The notes under the pieces: model-generated | What the model was told of the DNA's origin: nothing | Databases searched by the model: none | Seen by the model: the letters and a program-made list of their open reading frames with translations, nothing else | Shown here: positions 51,558 through 59,684 of the stretch, piece after piece | Position numbering within the stretch: position 1 is the first letter of the stretch | Layout: each line of letters opens with the position of its first letter | Origin: Rossellomorea vietnamensis | GTDB taxonomy: Bacteria; Bacillota; Bacilli; Bacillales; Bacillaceae_B | NCBI RefSeq assembly: GCF_008180415.1 | Contig: NZ_VTEI01000002.1 | Coordinates: forward strand, 268,518 to 332,517 | DNA length: 64,000 nucleotides | Direction of reading: 5' to 3' | Program-made: the position numbers and the translations under genes

Positions 51558-52720
51558 AAAACCTTCTTATGGTAACAGCATTCTTAACCGCTGCCCTTCT
51601 TCTAAGCAGTTGTGTTGAAACAAGGTATTTGGAAAAACAGGGGTTGATCACCGGTGTAGGATATGATCAATCTGAAAAAGAAGGAAAAATAAAAGGGACC
51701 ATCGTGTTCTACCAATTCAATCCTTCTATGAAAAACTTATCCACCGTCATTTCAGCTGAAGCAGACACAAGTAAAGGAATCCGAATGTCCGCCAATATGG
51801 AAACCGACCATAATCTTGTTTCAGGCCAGCTCAGGGTCGCTCTTTATGGGGAAGAAATCGCTAAGAAAGGAATAAGCTCTCTGGTTGACTCTCTTTCAAG
51901 AGATGCCTCTATAGGAAATATGATCTATTTAGCGGTGGCCAGTCCAAGTGCCAATGAAATTCTTTCCTTCCAGCCAAAAAGCCAGCCAACCAATATGGGA
52001 ACCTACCTTTATAATCTCATGCAGCTGAATATTCAGAACGAAGTCATCCCCACCCCCACCATGCAGGAATTTATGACAAGTTACGGGTCCGTAGGAAAAG
52101 ATGCCATCCTTCCCTACCTATCAATTGTCAAAGGGAAGGTAGGAATCACCGGGTTTGCCCTATTTTCTGATGATAAACAAGTTGGAGTGCTGGATAGGGA
52201 AAAAATCTTCTATGTCCGCTCCTTGCTTAATTCAATAAAAACCGGAAGTACGGAAGTCAATGTTCCCAAGGAAGTTTTTAAAAAAGAGATCGAGGTGGCT
52301 GAGCCGGAAAAAATAGAAGAAAATGAGGCAGATAATGAAGAGAATATGATGCACATTACCATGGACAATATCAAAAATAATTACGATATCGAGTTGATTG
52401 ACAAAAGCAAACCTTCTTTCCAAATCACGTTAGAGTTTGAATCCAGAATCCTTGAAATGACTGTTCCGCTTAGTTTATCAGACGCAGAAGTTCTCAAGAA
52501 GCTCGAAAGCGAACTAGAAAAATCGATGGAAAAGAAAGGGATGGAAGTTATCAAGGAGTTACAAGAATACGGAACTGACCCAATTGGATTCGGCTCATAT
52601 TACCGTGCATCCAGCAGAAGGCAAGAAGTGACAAAGAAAATGTGGGCTGATAAATATCCTGAAGCCGAATTCGACCTGAATATTGATTTGAAAATCGTCC
52701 GGACCGGAATCATTGATTGA
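51554..52720 (+). CDS. Spore germination lipoprotein, GerC (C-subunit) family
   Basis: The 388-residue protein starts from GTG after AGGGGGAG and has a lipoprotein signal (FLTAALLLSSC). The mature part follows the Ger(x)C fold with VETRYLEKQGLITGVGYDQ, a FALFSDDKQVGVLD strand pair and the late DPIGFGSYYR plus WADKYPEAEFDLNIDLKIVRTG. An acidic stretch (EKIEENEADNEEN, about residues 250-270) interrupts the domain. It completes the A-B-C receptor operon. Confidence 0.93.
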   Translation: MKNLLMVTAFLTAALLLSSCVETRYLEKQGLITGVGYDQSEKEGKIKGTIVFYQFNPSMKNLSTVISAEADTSKGIRMSANMETDHNLVSGQLRVALYGEEIAKKGISSLVDSLSRDASIGNMIYLAVASPSANEILSFQPKSQPTNMGTYLYNLMQLNIQNEVIPTPTMQEFMTSYGSVGKDAILPYLSIVKGKVGITGFALFSDDKQVGVLDREKIFYVRSLLNSIKTGSTEVNVPKEVFKKEIEVAEPEKIEENEADNEENMMHITMDNIKNNYDIELIDKSKPSFQITLEFESRILEMTVPLSLSDAEVLKKLESELEKSMEKKGMEVIKELQEYGTDPIGFGSYYRASSRRQEVTKKMWADKYPEAEFDLNIDLKIVRTGIID

Positions 52721-53183
52721 CGTGAAGGGATTGCTGAAAATACAACTTCATCATGATGGAGATAAACTGCAGCGATTGATGATCCCAGTCTTGGTTGATC
52801 TGGTGCGGAATATACCCTCATAAAAGAAGGCTGTTTCCGCTTGCATCGCTGCTTTCAGATATCCCCCTGGATACAAAAGAAACGTACCTATTTAAAAAGC
52901 TGTTTTGGTTCATTGTCGATTTCGTTATCTCCTCAAAATCAGGACGTTTCTTTCAGCGAAAAGCGTCCCTGAAGGAATGTCATATTTGGAAGAAAGAAAG
53001 AAAGAAAAGTGCTGCTCTCTCTGTTCATAGAAAAAGTCCTTAGTAATCGGGGGAAATTCCAGAACTAAGGATTTTTTGAAAAGCAGCATTTTTCATGTGA
53101 AAACAGCCTTTTTTATTTGTTTTATACCAAAGCTGCCTATTTTGCATTATAATGTCATCATTAGCAGGATTATGGAGGTATGC
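52721..53183. other. Spacer with a composite miniature-element insertion
   Basis: After the GerC-type gene no ORF is convincing. Most of the interval is occupied by the composite repeat at 52829-53107; the final 70 bases hold the promoter and leader of the HD-GYP gene. Confidence 0.4.
52829..53107. repeat. Composite of two partial miniature elements
   Basis: A forward left end (GGCTGTTTCCGCTTGCATCGCTGCTTTC with CCCCTGGATAC) is followed by about 80 unrelated bases and then a reversed element body. The reversed part has GAAAGAAAAGTGCTGCTCTC and GGGGGAAATTCC and ends GTGAAAACAGCC. The two outer ends are inverted. Confidence 0.65.
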
Positions 53184-54725
53184 ATGGCTGTTTTCACTCT
53201 TTTCCAAAGAAAAATGTTTTACAACTACATTTTAGGTTCACTTATTGCCGTACTTGGTGTCGGCTCTGTCTTCATCTTTCAGACTCTCGATCTCCCAAAC
53301 GGAGAGTACCAGTATATGATTTTCACCATTTTCATCTCTTTAATCACCATGTTTTCAGCTGAATATCTTGTATACAGCAGGCATATCAATCCGATTAAAA
53401 CCATTTATAAAGACCAGCTGTATTCACTGGATGTCCTGGAGAAAGCCTTCAACCACAGCTTAAATTTTCCTGTACTGACGGTCAAAAGAATCATGCTGCC
53501 TCACTTCCTTGGACTCGCTGTTCCGGCAACAGTTCTCACTTATTTCTTTATAGAGGCAGAACTGATGGACTTGCCTTATACTTATATAGGCTACGCCTGG
53601 GCAGGAGCATTTCTCGTCGCTACAATGCATGCACTTATTGAATTTTATTTAACTTTTATCACTGCTGCTCCTCTCCTGACAGATTTAGCTGATAAAGACC
53701 AGAAATTATATAATACCGATCTTTTTAAAAACAAGCCCTTTTATCTCAGCTTAAAGAGGAAGCTCTTGGCAGGTTCGCTTTTCCTTGCCCTCTTCCCGGT
53801 AATGCTGTTTAGTCTTGCATCACAAATCCGGCTTTCGATCACCTCTGAACCTCAATCGGATTATTGGAGCTGGGCTGGGCTTCTGATACTGATTATCCTG
53901 GTGCTCGCTCTCTTGGGAACCATCCTTCTATTCAGAAACATTGAGCAGCCGGTAAAAGAGCTTCAAGCTGGATTTCATAATATTGAGCAGGGTAATCTGA
54001 AGCAGTTGACAAATCCTTATTCTGACGAATTTTCCGATTTGGTCAACGGTTTTAACAACATGGTGACTTCCATTGGAGTAAAAGACAAGAAAAACGAGCA
54101 GTTGATCGCCAGTTTCTTTGATGTCATTGCAGGAGCATTGGATGCCCGTGATCCATACACTGCCGGCCATTCCAAGCGTGTCGCTCACTATTCTTCCGAA
54201 ATAGCCGAAAAAGCCGGATGGAGACCTGATAAGATTGAATTGCTTAGAAAATCCGCACTCCTGCACGATATCGGAAAAATCGGGATTCGGGATGACGTTT
54301 TGCTGAAAGATGGAAGACTGTCAGAAGAAGAGTTTGCCCAGATCAAACTGCACCCTGTTATCGGAGCTAACATCCTGGAAGGGATCGACCTGACAGAAGA
54401 ACTCCTTCCCATCCTGCCTGGTATAAAATATCACCATGAAAGGCTGGACGGCAAGGGATATCCAGAGGGGCTGTCAGGTGCTCAAATACCTGAATTCGGC
54501 CGGATGATCGCTGTCGCAGATGCCTATGATGCCATGACATCTGACAGGCCTTATAGAAGAGGGATGAGCCCCATGAAGGCTTTATCCATTCTTCAAGAAG
54601 GAAAAGGCACTCAATGGGATTCGGAGTTCGTCGATCATTTCATCTCAATACAGTCATCGCGAATTGCTGAGAAAGCTTCTGCCCACAGGGAGGGCACTGA
54701 AAATCTGCCGATATCTAAACTATAA
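53184..54725 (+). CDS. HAMP and HD-GYP domain protein (cyclic-di-GMP phosphodiesterase-like)
   Basis: The 513-residue protein has about six membrane helices (1-270), a HAMP-like segment (about 265-320, EQPVKELQAGFHNIEQGNL) and an HD-GYP domain (about 330-490). The HD motif is LLHDIGKIGIRDDVL and the GYP motif HHERLDGKGYPEG, plus DAYDAMTSDRPYR; all metal-binding residues are present. HD-GYP proteins degrade cyclic di-GMP. ATG 53184 has TGGAGG five bases upstream; longer readings add 36 residues with no ribosome site. Confidence 0.9.
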   Translation: MAVFTLFQRKMFYNYILGSLIAVLGVGSVFIFQTLDLPNGEYQYMIFTIFISLITMFSAEYLVYSRHINPIKTIYKDQLYSLDVLEKAFNHSLNFPVLTVKRIMLPHFLGLAVPATVLTYFFIEAELMDLPYTYIGYAWAGAFLVATMHALIEFYLTFITAAPLLTDLADKDQKLYNTDLFKNKPFYLSLKRKLLAGSLFLALFPVMLFSLASQIRLSITSEPQSDYWSWAGLLILIILVLALLGTILLFRNIEQPVKELQAGFHNIEQGNLKQLTNPYSDEFSDLVNGFNNMVTSIGVKDKKNEQLIASFFDVIAGALDARDPYTAGHSKRVAHYSSEIAEKAGWRPDKIELLRKSALLHDIGKIGIRDDVLLKDGRLSEEEFAQIKLHPVIGANILEGIDLTEELLPILPGIKYHHERLDGKGYPEGLSGAQIPEFGRMIAVADAYDAMTSDRPYRRGMSPMKALSILQEGKGTQWDSEFVDHFISIQSSRIAEKASAHREGTENLPISKL

Positions 54726-54740
54726 CTATAATTAATAAAG

Positions 54741-54790
54741 AAAAAGCCAACCCTTCTTCCTATAAAAGGAAGAAGGGTTGGCTTTTTTCT
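54741..54790 (+). terminator. Terminator after the HD-GYP gene
   Basis: AAAAAGCCAACCCTTCTTCC pairs along its whole length with GGAAGAAGGGTTGGCTTTTT around TATAAAA. It is the outer part of the duplicated block, so an identical hairpin recurs at 54967-55016. Confidence 0.88.
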
Positions 54791-54966
54791 TGGATATCAG
54801 CATATATGCCATATATGCTGCCCCTTTATTATCACATTAGTTTTAGGATCCTTTTAATGTTTACTGCAAATATAGCCATGGCCCCTTGTAATTCCATGCC
54901 AATTAGACCCGAGGATTCTGCCACATCATACCCGTGTCTGTGTTTTAATTCACTATTTTTCGCTTC
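54741..54966 (-). repeat. First copy of a 226-bp tandem duplication
   Basis: This block is repeated without a visible mismatch at 54967-55192. It comprises a terminator-type hairpin, about 65 bases of spacer and the last 45 codons of an IS1182-type transposase. The duplication leaves a 3'-terminal transposase fragment (54832-54966) stranded next to the HD-GYP gene. Confidence 0.9.
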
Positions 54967-55745
54967 AAAAAGCCAACCCTTCTTCCTATAAAAGGAAGAA
55001 GGGTTGGCTTTTTTCTTGGATATCAGCATATATGCCATATATGCTGCCCCTTTATTATCACATTAGTTTTAGGATCCTTTTAATGTTTACTGCAAATATA
55101 GCCATGGCCCCTTGTAATTCCATGCCAATTAGACCCGAGGATTCTGCCACATCATACCCGTGTCTGTGTTTTAATTCACTATTTTTCGCTTCAATTTTAT
55201 ATCGTTCTTTTGCCTTTTCCTTAAAATACTCGCTTTCCTGGAATTTTGCTTGGGAGGAGTGCTGATCGGACTTTATGGAAACGGAGTACGTCTTACTTTT
55301 AGCTCCTTCTTTGTAGCACCCTTCTCTAAGAGGGCATCTCGTACATTTATCCACCTCAAAATAGTAAGTGTCAACTTGGTTTTTTCCTACTCCTTTTTTG
55401 CCTTGCCTAGCTTTCCGTGTGGCCATATGTCCTACCTTACAAACATAAAGTCCCGCATCCTTATTGAACTCGAATTCGTTCTCTTTTTTTCGGGCACCCT
55501 GAGTGATTTGGGGGTGCAATCTTGAAACCAGTTTAATACCATTTCCCTTACTATATTCAATATTGTTTTTCTCCGAATAGGCTGTATCCCCAATAACCGT
55601 CTCAACTTCCATGCCCGAGCTTATGTCCTGTGGAACGACGATATCATAAAGGTCCATATACTTACTGAACATCATTGTTTGTTGTTGTTGAATCACTGGA
55701 AACCACCCACTTTTATTGTTACTTCTATTATAAAGTAAGGCTTTA
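54967..55745 (-). mobile_element. Internally deleted IS1182-family insertion sequence remnant
   Basis: This region holds both termini of an IS1182-type transposase gene joined by an in-frame deletion, its 5' flank and its 3' flank with terminator. No intact DDE catalytic core remains, so the element cannot move by itself. Exact outer boundaries and inverted repeats could not be fixed. Confidence 0.65.
55058..55696 (-). pseudogene. IS1182-family transposase with in-frame internal deletion
   Basis: The 212-codon frame starts MIQQQQTMMFSKYMDLYDIV, the typical N-terminus of IS1182-type transposases. At VVPQDISSGMEVETVIGD it passes directly into the C-terminal half (GDTAYSEKNN, a zinc-ribbon-like CTRCPLREGCYKEG and the final HRHGYDVAESSGLIGMELQG). 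Full-length relatives, as I recall, have about 450 residues, so about 240 including part of the catalytic triad are missing. The reading frame is preserved across the joint. Confidence 0.75.
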
Positions 55746-55773
55746 TTAGCGGGTAGTGTTCTTTTTTCTCAAC

Positions 55774-55897
55774 GTTGATTGGAGTGGAAGGTGCACGATC
55801 TCCTGCGGGACTAGCGGGACAGGTGAGACCCCGCAGGCGAAGCCGAGGAGGCTCAACGCCCGCCCCGCGGAGTCGTGCACCTGGAACGAAAATCAAC
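55774..55897. repeat. GC-rich inverted repeat of Bacillus type, complete copy
   Basis: GTTGATTGGAGTGGAAGGTG at the left and CACCTGGAACGAAAATCAAC at the right are imperfect inverted ends. In between are CTGCGGGACTAGCGGGAC, CCCCGCAGGCG and GCCCGCCCCGCGGAG. The base composition is much more GC-rich than the surroundings. A truncated copy lies at 27398-27461. Confidence 0.8.
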
Positions 55898-55920
55898 ACT
55901 TATTCGTAAAACCTGAAGTG

Positions 55921-55963
55921 AAAAAGGCAGAATCGCTCTTTGAAGTGAGCGATTCTGCCTTTT
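55921..55963. terminator. Long hairpin adjoining the GC-rich repeat
   Basis: AAAAGGCAGAATCGCTC and GAGCGATTCTGCCTTTT form a 17-bp perfect stem. The same hairpin next to the same repeat type occurs at 27331-27374. Confidence 0.75.
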
Positions 55964-56114
55964 AGATCTTTATTGAACTTTTTCAGTGCCCTCCCCACAG
56001 GTAGGAGCTTTTTCATTGTTTAGGAAACTACACGTTTCAAAGGAAAAAATAAAGAGAATATATAGAGGAGAGGACTGGATACAGTCCTTTCAGTATTTGT
56101 AAGGAGTGAAATGT

Positions 56115-57194
56115 ATGCCTGAGGGAAAATGGTTTCGCAGGGGCTATGCCGTTGCACTAATTTTATTAATTATCTATTTAGGGACACTGGTGGACTTTAT
56201 TTTCACCCCCCTTACCGTGTTAGTTACAGCCTTGTTCGGACCAATCGTGCTGGGAGGAATCTTTTATTACCTATTGCGCCCGCTGGTCAATTTCCTGGCT
56301 AAGAAAATGCCTAGACCTGCCGCTATACTCATCATCTACGTGGTCGTCATTGGTATTTTTACCGGAGTGATCTTCTATATCGGCCCGATTCTGCAAAGAC
56401 AAATCAACAGCCTGATTGAAAATATGCCGCTGCTGATTGAGAATTTCCGCGATGCACTGTTGAACCTGCAGCAAAATGAATGGGTCTCCCGTTTTCAGAA
56501 CGGAGAGAGGTTCTCTCTGGAGGATATTACCAACCGCCTGACAGATTACCTTAACGAAGCAGCATCCACACTGGGCAGCAACCTGATGAATATTATCAGC
56601 ACGGTGACCAATATTGTTGTATTGGTTATTCTTATTCCCTTTGTTCTTTATTACATGCTGAAAGACGGGAGCAAGCTTTCAGGCAGAATCCTGAAGCTCG
56701 TACCCCATAAGCATGAAAAAGAAGGAAAAAAAGTATTGAGTGACATGGATGAAGCATTAAGTTCTTATATCCAGGGACAAGTGATCGTCAGTTTCTGTGT
56801 AGGTGTCCTTGTATATATTGGATACTTGATCATTGGATTGGAATACTCACTCGTCATTGCCTTGCTGACGATGCTGACAAATGTGATTCCCTTTGTCGGG
56901 CCATTTATCAGTTCGGTGCCTGCCGTCATCGTTGGATTTCTTCAAGACCCTATTATGGCACTATGGGTTGTCATTGTCATACTGGTTGTGCAGCAGATCG
57001 AGGGAAATCTTATTTCCCCGCAAGTCATGGGCAGAAAATTGGATATTCATCCGCTTACCATCATTCTGCTTCTTGTGGCGGCCGGAAGATTTGCCGGCTT
57101 TCTTGGATTGCTTCTTGCAGTACCAACCTATGCGATCTTGAAAGTAATATTCACACACGTTTACCGATTTATTAAGTTACGGACAGATTTATAA
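56115..57194 (+). CDS. AI-2E family transporter
   Basis: The 359-residue protein has eight membrane helices in the AI-2E (PerM/YdbI) layout. A first block (YLGTLVDFIFTPLTVLVTALFGPIVLGGIFYYLLRP) is followed by a long soluble loop (about 90-150), and PFVGPFISSVPAVIVGFLQDP near helix 6. The EGNLISPQVMGRKLDIHPLTI signature lies before the last helices. Substrates range from autoinducers to sodium/proton exchange. AAGGAG stands eight bases before ATG 56115. Confidence 0.9.
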   Translation: MPEGKWFRRGYAVALILLIIYLGTLVDFIFTPLTVLVTALFGPIVLGGIFYYLLRPLVNFLAKKMPRPAAILIIYVVVIGIFTGVIFYIGPILQRQINSLIENMPLLIENFRDALLNLQQNEWVSRFQNGERFSLEDITNRLTDYLNEAASTLGSNLMNIISTVTNIVVLVILIPFVLYYMLKDGSKLSGRILKLVPHKHEKEGKKVLSDMDEALSSYIQGQVIVSFCVGVLVYIGYLIIGLEYSLVIALLTMLTNVIPFVGPFISSVPAVIVGFLQDPIMALWVVIVILVVQQIEGNLISPQVMGRKLDIHPLTIILLLVAAGRFAGFLGLLLAVPTYAILKVIFTHVYRFIKLRTDL

Positions 57195-57220
57195 GGTGCT
57201 GGCTCCCATTAATTTAAAAT

Positions 57221-57293
57221 GCTCTTTTCGATCAGATACAAAACCCTTAATATCCAGGCATATCCCAAAGCAGCAATAGATGCGGAAACAGCC
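57221..57293 (-). repeat. Strongly shortened miniature-element copy
   Basis: Only the two ends remain: GCTCTTTTCGATCAGATAC and CAGCAATAGATGCGGAAACAGCC, 73 bases in all with the hairpin interior deleted. Confidence 0.6.
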
Positions 57294-57300
57294 ATTGAAA

Positions 57301-57341
57301 AAAAGCAGGAATGAAGGATCCCCTTCCATTCCTGCTTTTTT
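57301..57341 (+). terminator. Hairpin downstream of the AI-2E transporter gene
   Basis: AAAGCAGGAATG pairs with CATTCCTGCTTT around AAGGATCCCCTTC; TTTTTTG follows. It lies about 105 bases after the stop, beyond the shortened repeat. Confidence 0.8.
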
Positions 57342-57507
57342 GTTGAACCTGCATCAGATCATGTCTACAGGAAATATGATATAAGGTACCACACTGCTTT
57401 TATAGGCTGAAGCTATGCTGCGGACAGAAGCATACTGCAAGAGAATAGTTCTATTTTCAATACAGCTGTCAATAAGGTGATACCCTTCTATATTGACTGA
57501 AAGATGG

Positions 57508-57846
57508 TCATCTTATAAATGAAGAGTCAAACTTCTTTTTTTCTTCTTCAGTAAACTCTTTTACCTTTTCATCTTCCATTAAAATAAGGCCATGATACAG
57601 CTGCAAGTCATCGTCACACGCTTCACAAAAAACCTTTTCGTCCTCATTCCAGAAAGCCGCAGTATTCTTTTTATGTTTTGCATGCTGAAAGGCCTCATTG
57701 TATTCCTCAATAAGGTTGATATACTGCTCAAAGGCTTTTTTTTCAGTACTATAGTTTAGTTCCTCTTTTATATCCTTCTTCCAATCAGGAAAAAACCACC
57801 ACGGTTCTGCTTCTCCTGACATTTTGACTATTTTCCATGATGTCAT
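57508..57846 (-). CDS. DUF1033 family protein
   Basis: The 112-residue protein begins MTSWKIVKMSGEAEPWWFFPDW, matching the DUF1033 pattern (W-x-I-V-x-M, EPWWFF-x-DW). An acidic helical remainder with CEACDDDLQLYHGL follows. The function is unknown. The ATG at 57846 has GGAGG ten bases upstream; a longer in-frame start adds 33 residues without a ribosome site. Confidence 0.8.
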   Translation of the reverse strand: MTSWKIVKMSGEAEPWWFFPDWKKDIKEELNYSTEKKAFEQYINLIEEYNEAFQHAKHKKNTAAFWNEDEKVFCEACDDDLQLYHGLILMEDEKVKEFTEEEKKKFDSSFIR

Positions 57847-58006
57847 TGCAAAACACCTCCGAATCCTACGGGTAAATTGTACAAAATTTCCGGCAGGATA
57901 GAAAATCATCTGCTTAGTTTCACCTCTGAGACAAAGTTCATTCACCTTTTAGACAAGTTTTAAAAGGGCAAGGCATATATTTGTACAAGATAAAGGAGGT
58001 TGTACC

Positions 58007-58462
58007 ATGAAGTTTGTTGTATTGAAGAAAGGATCTCTTATTTTTTTTATTATCGGCTTTATCGCCCTTTCACTGGGTGCAGTGTGGATGATGTTTCCAA
58101 AAGAATCCTATCCGACTGTCTCAATGAATGGAGAGAGCTCCAGAGTTCAGGTAATTCAGATGGTTACCGCGGAGTTCTCTTCTGAAACTGAAAGCGGTGA
58201 GAAAATTGAGTCCTATAGATGGGATCCGGGCACAATCGTAGTGGACAAAGGCAAGGAAGTACAATTCCGCATTTTAGGTGTCAATGGGATGGCCCATCCC
58301 TTTTACATTGAAGGGACAGATGTAAGGGGGACTGTTAAAAAGGGAGAAGAGTCGGTTTTCAATGTGACCTTTGATAAGAAAGGAACCTACAGGCTCGTTT
58401 GTGAAACTCATGAATCTATTGAAAATGACGGGCCAATGATCGGCTATATCGTGGTCAAATAA
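58007..58462 (+). CDS. Membrane-anchored cupredoxin-domain protein
   Basis: The 151-residue protein has one N-terminal membrane helix (LIFFIIGFIALSLGAVWMMF) and a single cupredoxin-type beta barrel outside. GMAHPFYIEG and YRLVCETHES...GPMIGY offer His, Cys, His and Met copper ligands as in cytochrome oxidase subunit II-like domains. It may handle copper or act as an electron carrier. AAGGAGG precedes the start. Confidence 0.82.
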   Translation: MKFVVLKKGSLIFFIIGFIALSLGAVWMMFPKESYPTVSMNGESSRVQVIQMVTAEFSSETESGEKIESYRWDPGTIVVDKGKEVQFRILGVNGMAHPFYIEGTDVRGTVKKGEESVFNVTFDKKGTYRLVCETHESIENDGPMIGYIVVK

Positions 58463-58516
58463 AATAAGGCCGTCTCATTATAATCTGGGCAGACAGATGA
58501 GCCGTCCTTATTTTAA

Positions 58517-58696
58517 AGCTGTTTTCGGATATATTGTTGCTTTCGGAAAGATCCCAAGAGCTGCTCCCCCGATAAGAGTTTTTTCTCTTATCGGGGGAGC
58601 AGCTCTTTTCTTTCGGTATTACAGTATTTTTTCCTTTTTGATATTGATATTTTTCGGAATTAGTATCAAATAGCACCAAAGATTACGAAAAGAGCC
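58517..58696 (+). repeat. Miniature inverted-repeat element copy overlapping the end of crcB
   Basis: It runs from AGCTGTTTTCGGATATATTG to AAAGATTACGAAAAGAGCC, 180 bases. Its centre is a perfect 23-bp hairpin (58556-58578 with 58585-58607). The right end, reading the minus strand, encodes the last three residues and stop codon of the second crcB gene. Flanks ATTTTAAA and ATTTTATA are nearly identical. Confidence 0.88.
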
Positions 58697-59057
58697 ATTT
58701 TATAAGATTTATTCCCGCAGCAAGTCCTAAGAAAGCTGAAGACAAGCCGCCTGCATAACTACATACCAGATATAATACCGCTCTTCTTCTTTCTCCTAAT
58801 ACTTCCAGTCTCCATGCCTCCACCATAAAAGTAGAATAGGTGGTAAATGCACCAAGAAATCCAATTCCGAAAAATGCGTATGGTCCCCCTTCGATTCCCA
58901 AACCGAAAAGCACGCCCAGCAGAAAAGCACCTGCCACATTTATAGACAGTGTGCCCAAAGGAAAACTTGAAGGGAATCGGCGTTTGACTGCATTTCCGAT
59001 TACAAAGCGTGAGACAGCCCCCAGAAATCCTCCAGCTGCGATCGCCATTAAAATCAT
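58683..59057 (-). CDS. crcB: Fluoride channel subunit CrcB/FluC (second gene)
   Basis: The 124-residue, four-helix protein has the FluC signatures GGFLGAVSRFVIG, GTLSINVAGAFLLG and FLGAFTTYSTFMVEAW. Fluc channels expel fluoride as dimers; tandem unequal genes such as these usually make a heterodimer. The ATG overlaps the stop of the preceding crcB gene (ATGA). Its last codons (LFS and stop) come from the terminal repeat of a miniature element inserted at the 3' end. Confidence 0.93.
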   Translation of the reverse strand: MILMAIAAGGFLGAVSRFVIGNAVKRRFPSSFPLGTLSINVAGAFLLGVLFGLGIEGGPYAFFGIGFLGAFTTYSTFMVEAWRLEVLGERRRAVLYLVCSYAGGLSSAFLGLAAGINLIKWLFS

Positions 59058-59437
59058 CCTCTCACTCCTTTCCTCTTCCCGGCTTTAAGTCCGCCAAAGG
59101 CAAATAAGAGTCCACCCAATGCACTTAAAATAAAATATATTAATGCCAAGTAAAAGTGTCCTCTGTACAAAAGTCCAATTGTTTCAGCACTAAATGCTGA
59201 AAAGGTTGTAAAAGAACCAATCAACCCCGTTCCAAGAGCGGCCGATACTTCAGCAGAAATCCTGCCATTCTTCAACGATGATTCTGTTAAAAGCCCCAGC
59301 ACAAAAGACCCCGCCAAGTTGGCTGCCAGCGTCCCATAGGGAAACGCATAAGGATTCAAGTCCAGTAACAAATTCCCCGTCATATATCTTAACAGGCTGC
59401 CTGCCGCTCCGCCTAATCCAATAAGAATATAGATCAT
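59054..59437 (-). CDS. crcB: Fluoride channel subunit CrcB/FluC (first gene)
   Basis: This 127-residue four-helix protein has GGAAGSLLRYMTG, GTLAANLAGSFVLG and GLIGSFTTFSAFSAE. It is the first gene of the pair; the ATG at 59437 is six bases after GAGGG (59443 is a possible earlier start). No fluoride riboswitch was recognised upstream. Instead, a miniature element begins 50 bases before the start and carries a promoter-like sequence that faces the gene. Confidence 0.93.
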   Translation of the reverse strand: MIYILIGLGGAAGSLLRYMTGNLLLDLNPYAFPYGTLAANLAGSFVLGLLTESSLKNGRISAEVSAALGTGLIGSFTTFSAFSAETIGLLYRGHFYLALIYFILSALGGLLFAFGGLKAGKRKGVRG

Positions 59438-59487
59438 AAACATCCCTCACACTATGTAGTAAAAACTATCCTGCCTTTTTAAAATAT

Positions 59488-59676
59488 GGCTGTTCTAGCT
59501 TATATTGCTGCTTACGGAAGAATCCCAAGAACCGGATTTTCCCCCGGTTACTAAGAGTTTTATCTCTTATCGGGTAAGAGCAGCTCTTTTCTTTTTAACA
59601 TTACCGTATTTTTACTTCTTAATATTGATTTTCTTCGGTATTAATATCAAATAGCAACATAGTTACGAAAAGACCC
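59488..59676 (+). repeat. Miniature inverted-repeat element copy with exact 8-bp target duplication
   Basis: The copy runs from GGCTGTTCTAGCTTATATTG to CATAGTTACGAAAAGACCC, 189 bases. TAAAATAT flanks it on both sides (59480-59487 and 59677-59684). Confidence 0.9.
59499..59528 (-). promoter_or_regulatory. Promoter-like sequence carried by the miniature element, facing crcB
   Basis: On the minus strand TTGGGA (59523-59528) and TATAAG (59499-59504) are 18 bases apart and point at the crcB pair, 62 bases before the start codon. It is the same arrangement as in the element before the gerB-type gene. Confidence 0.4.
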
Positions 59677-59684
59677 TAAAATAT

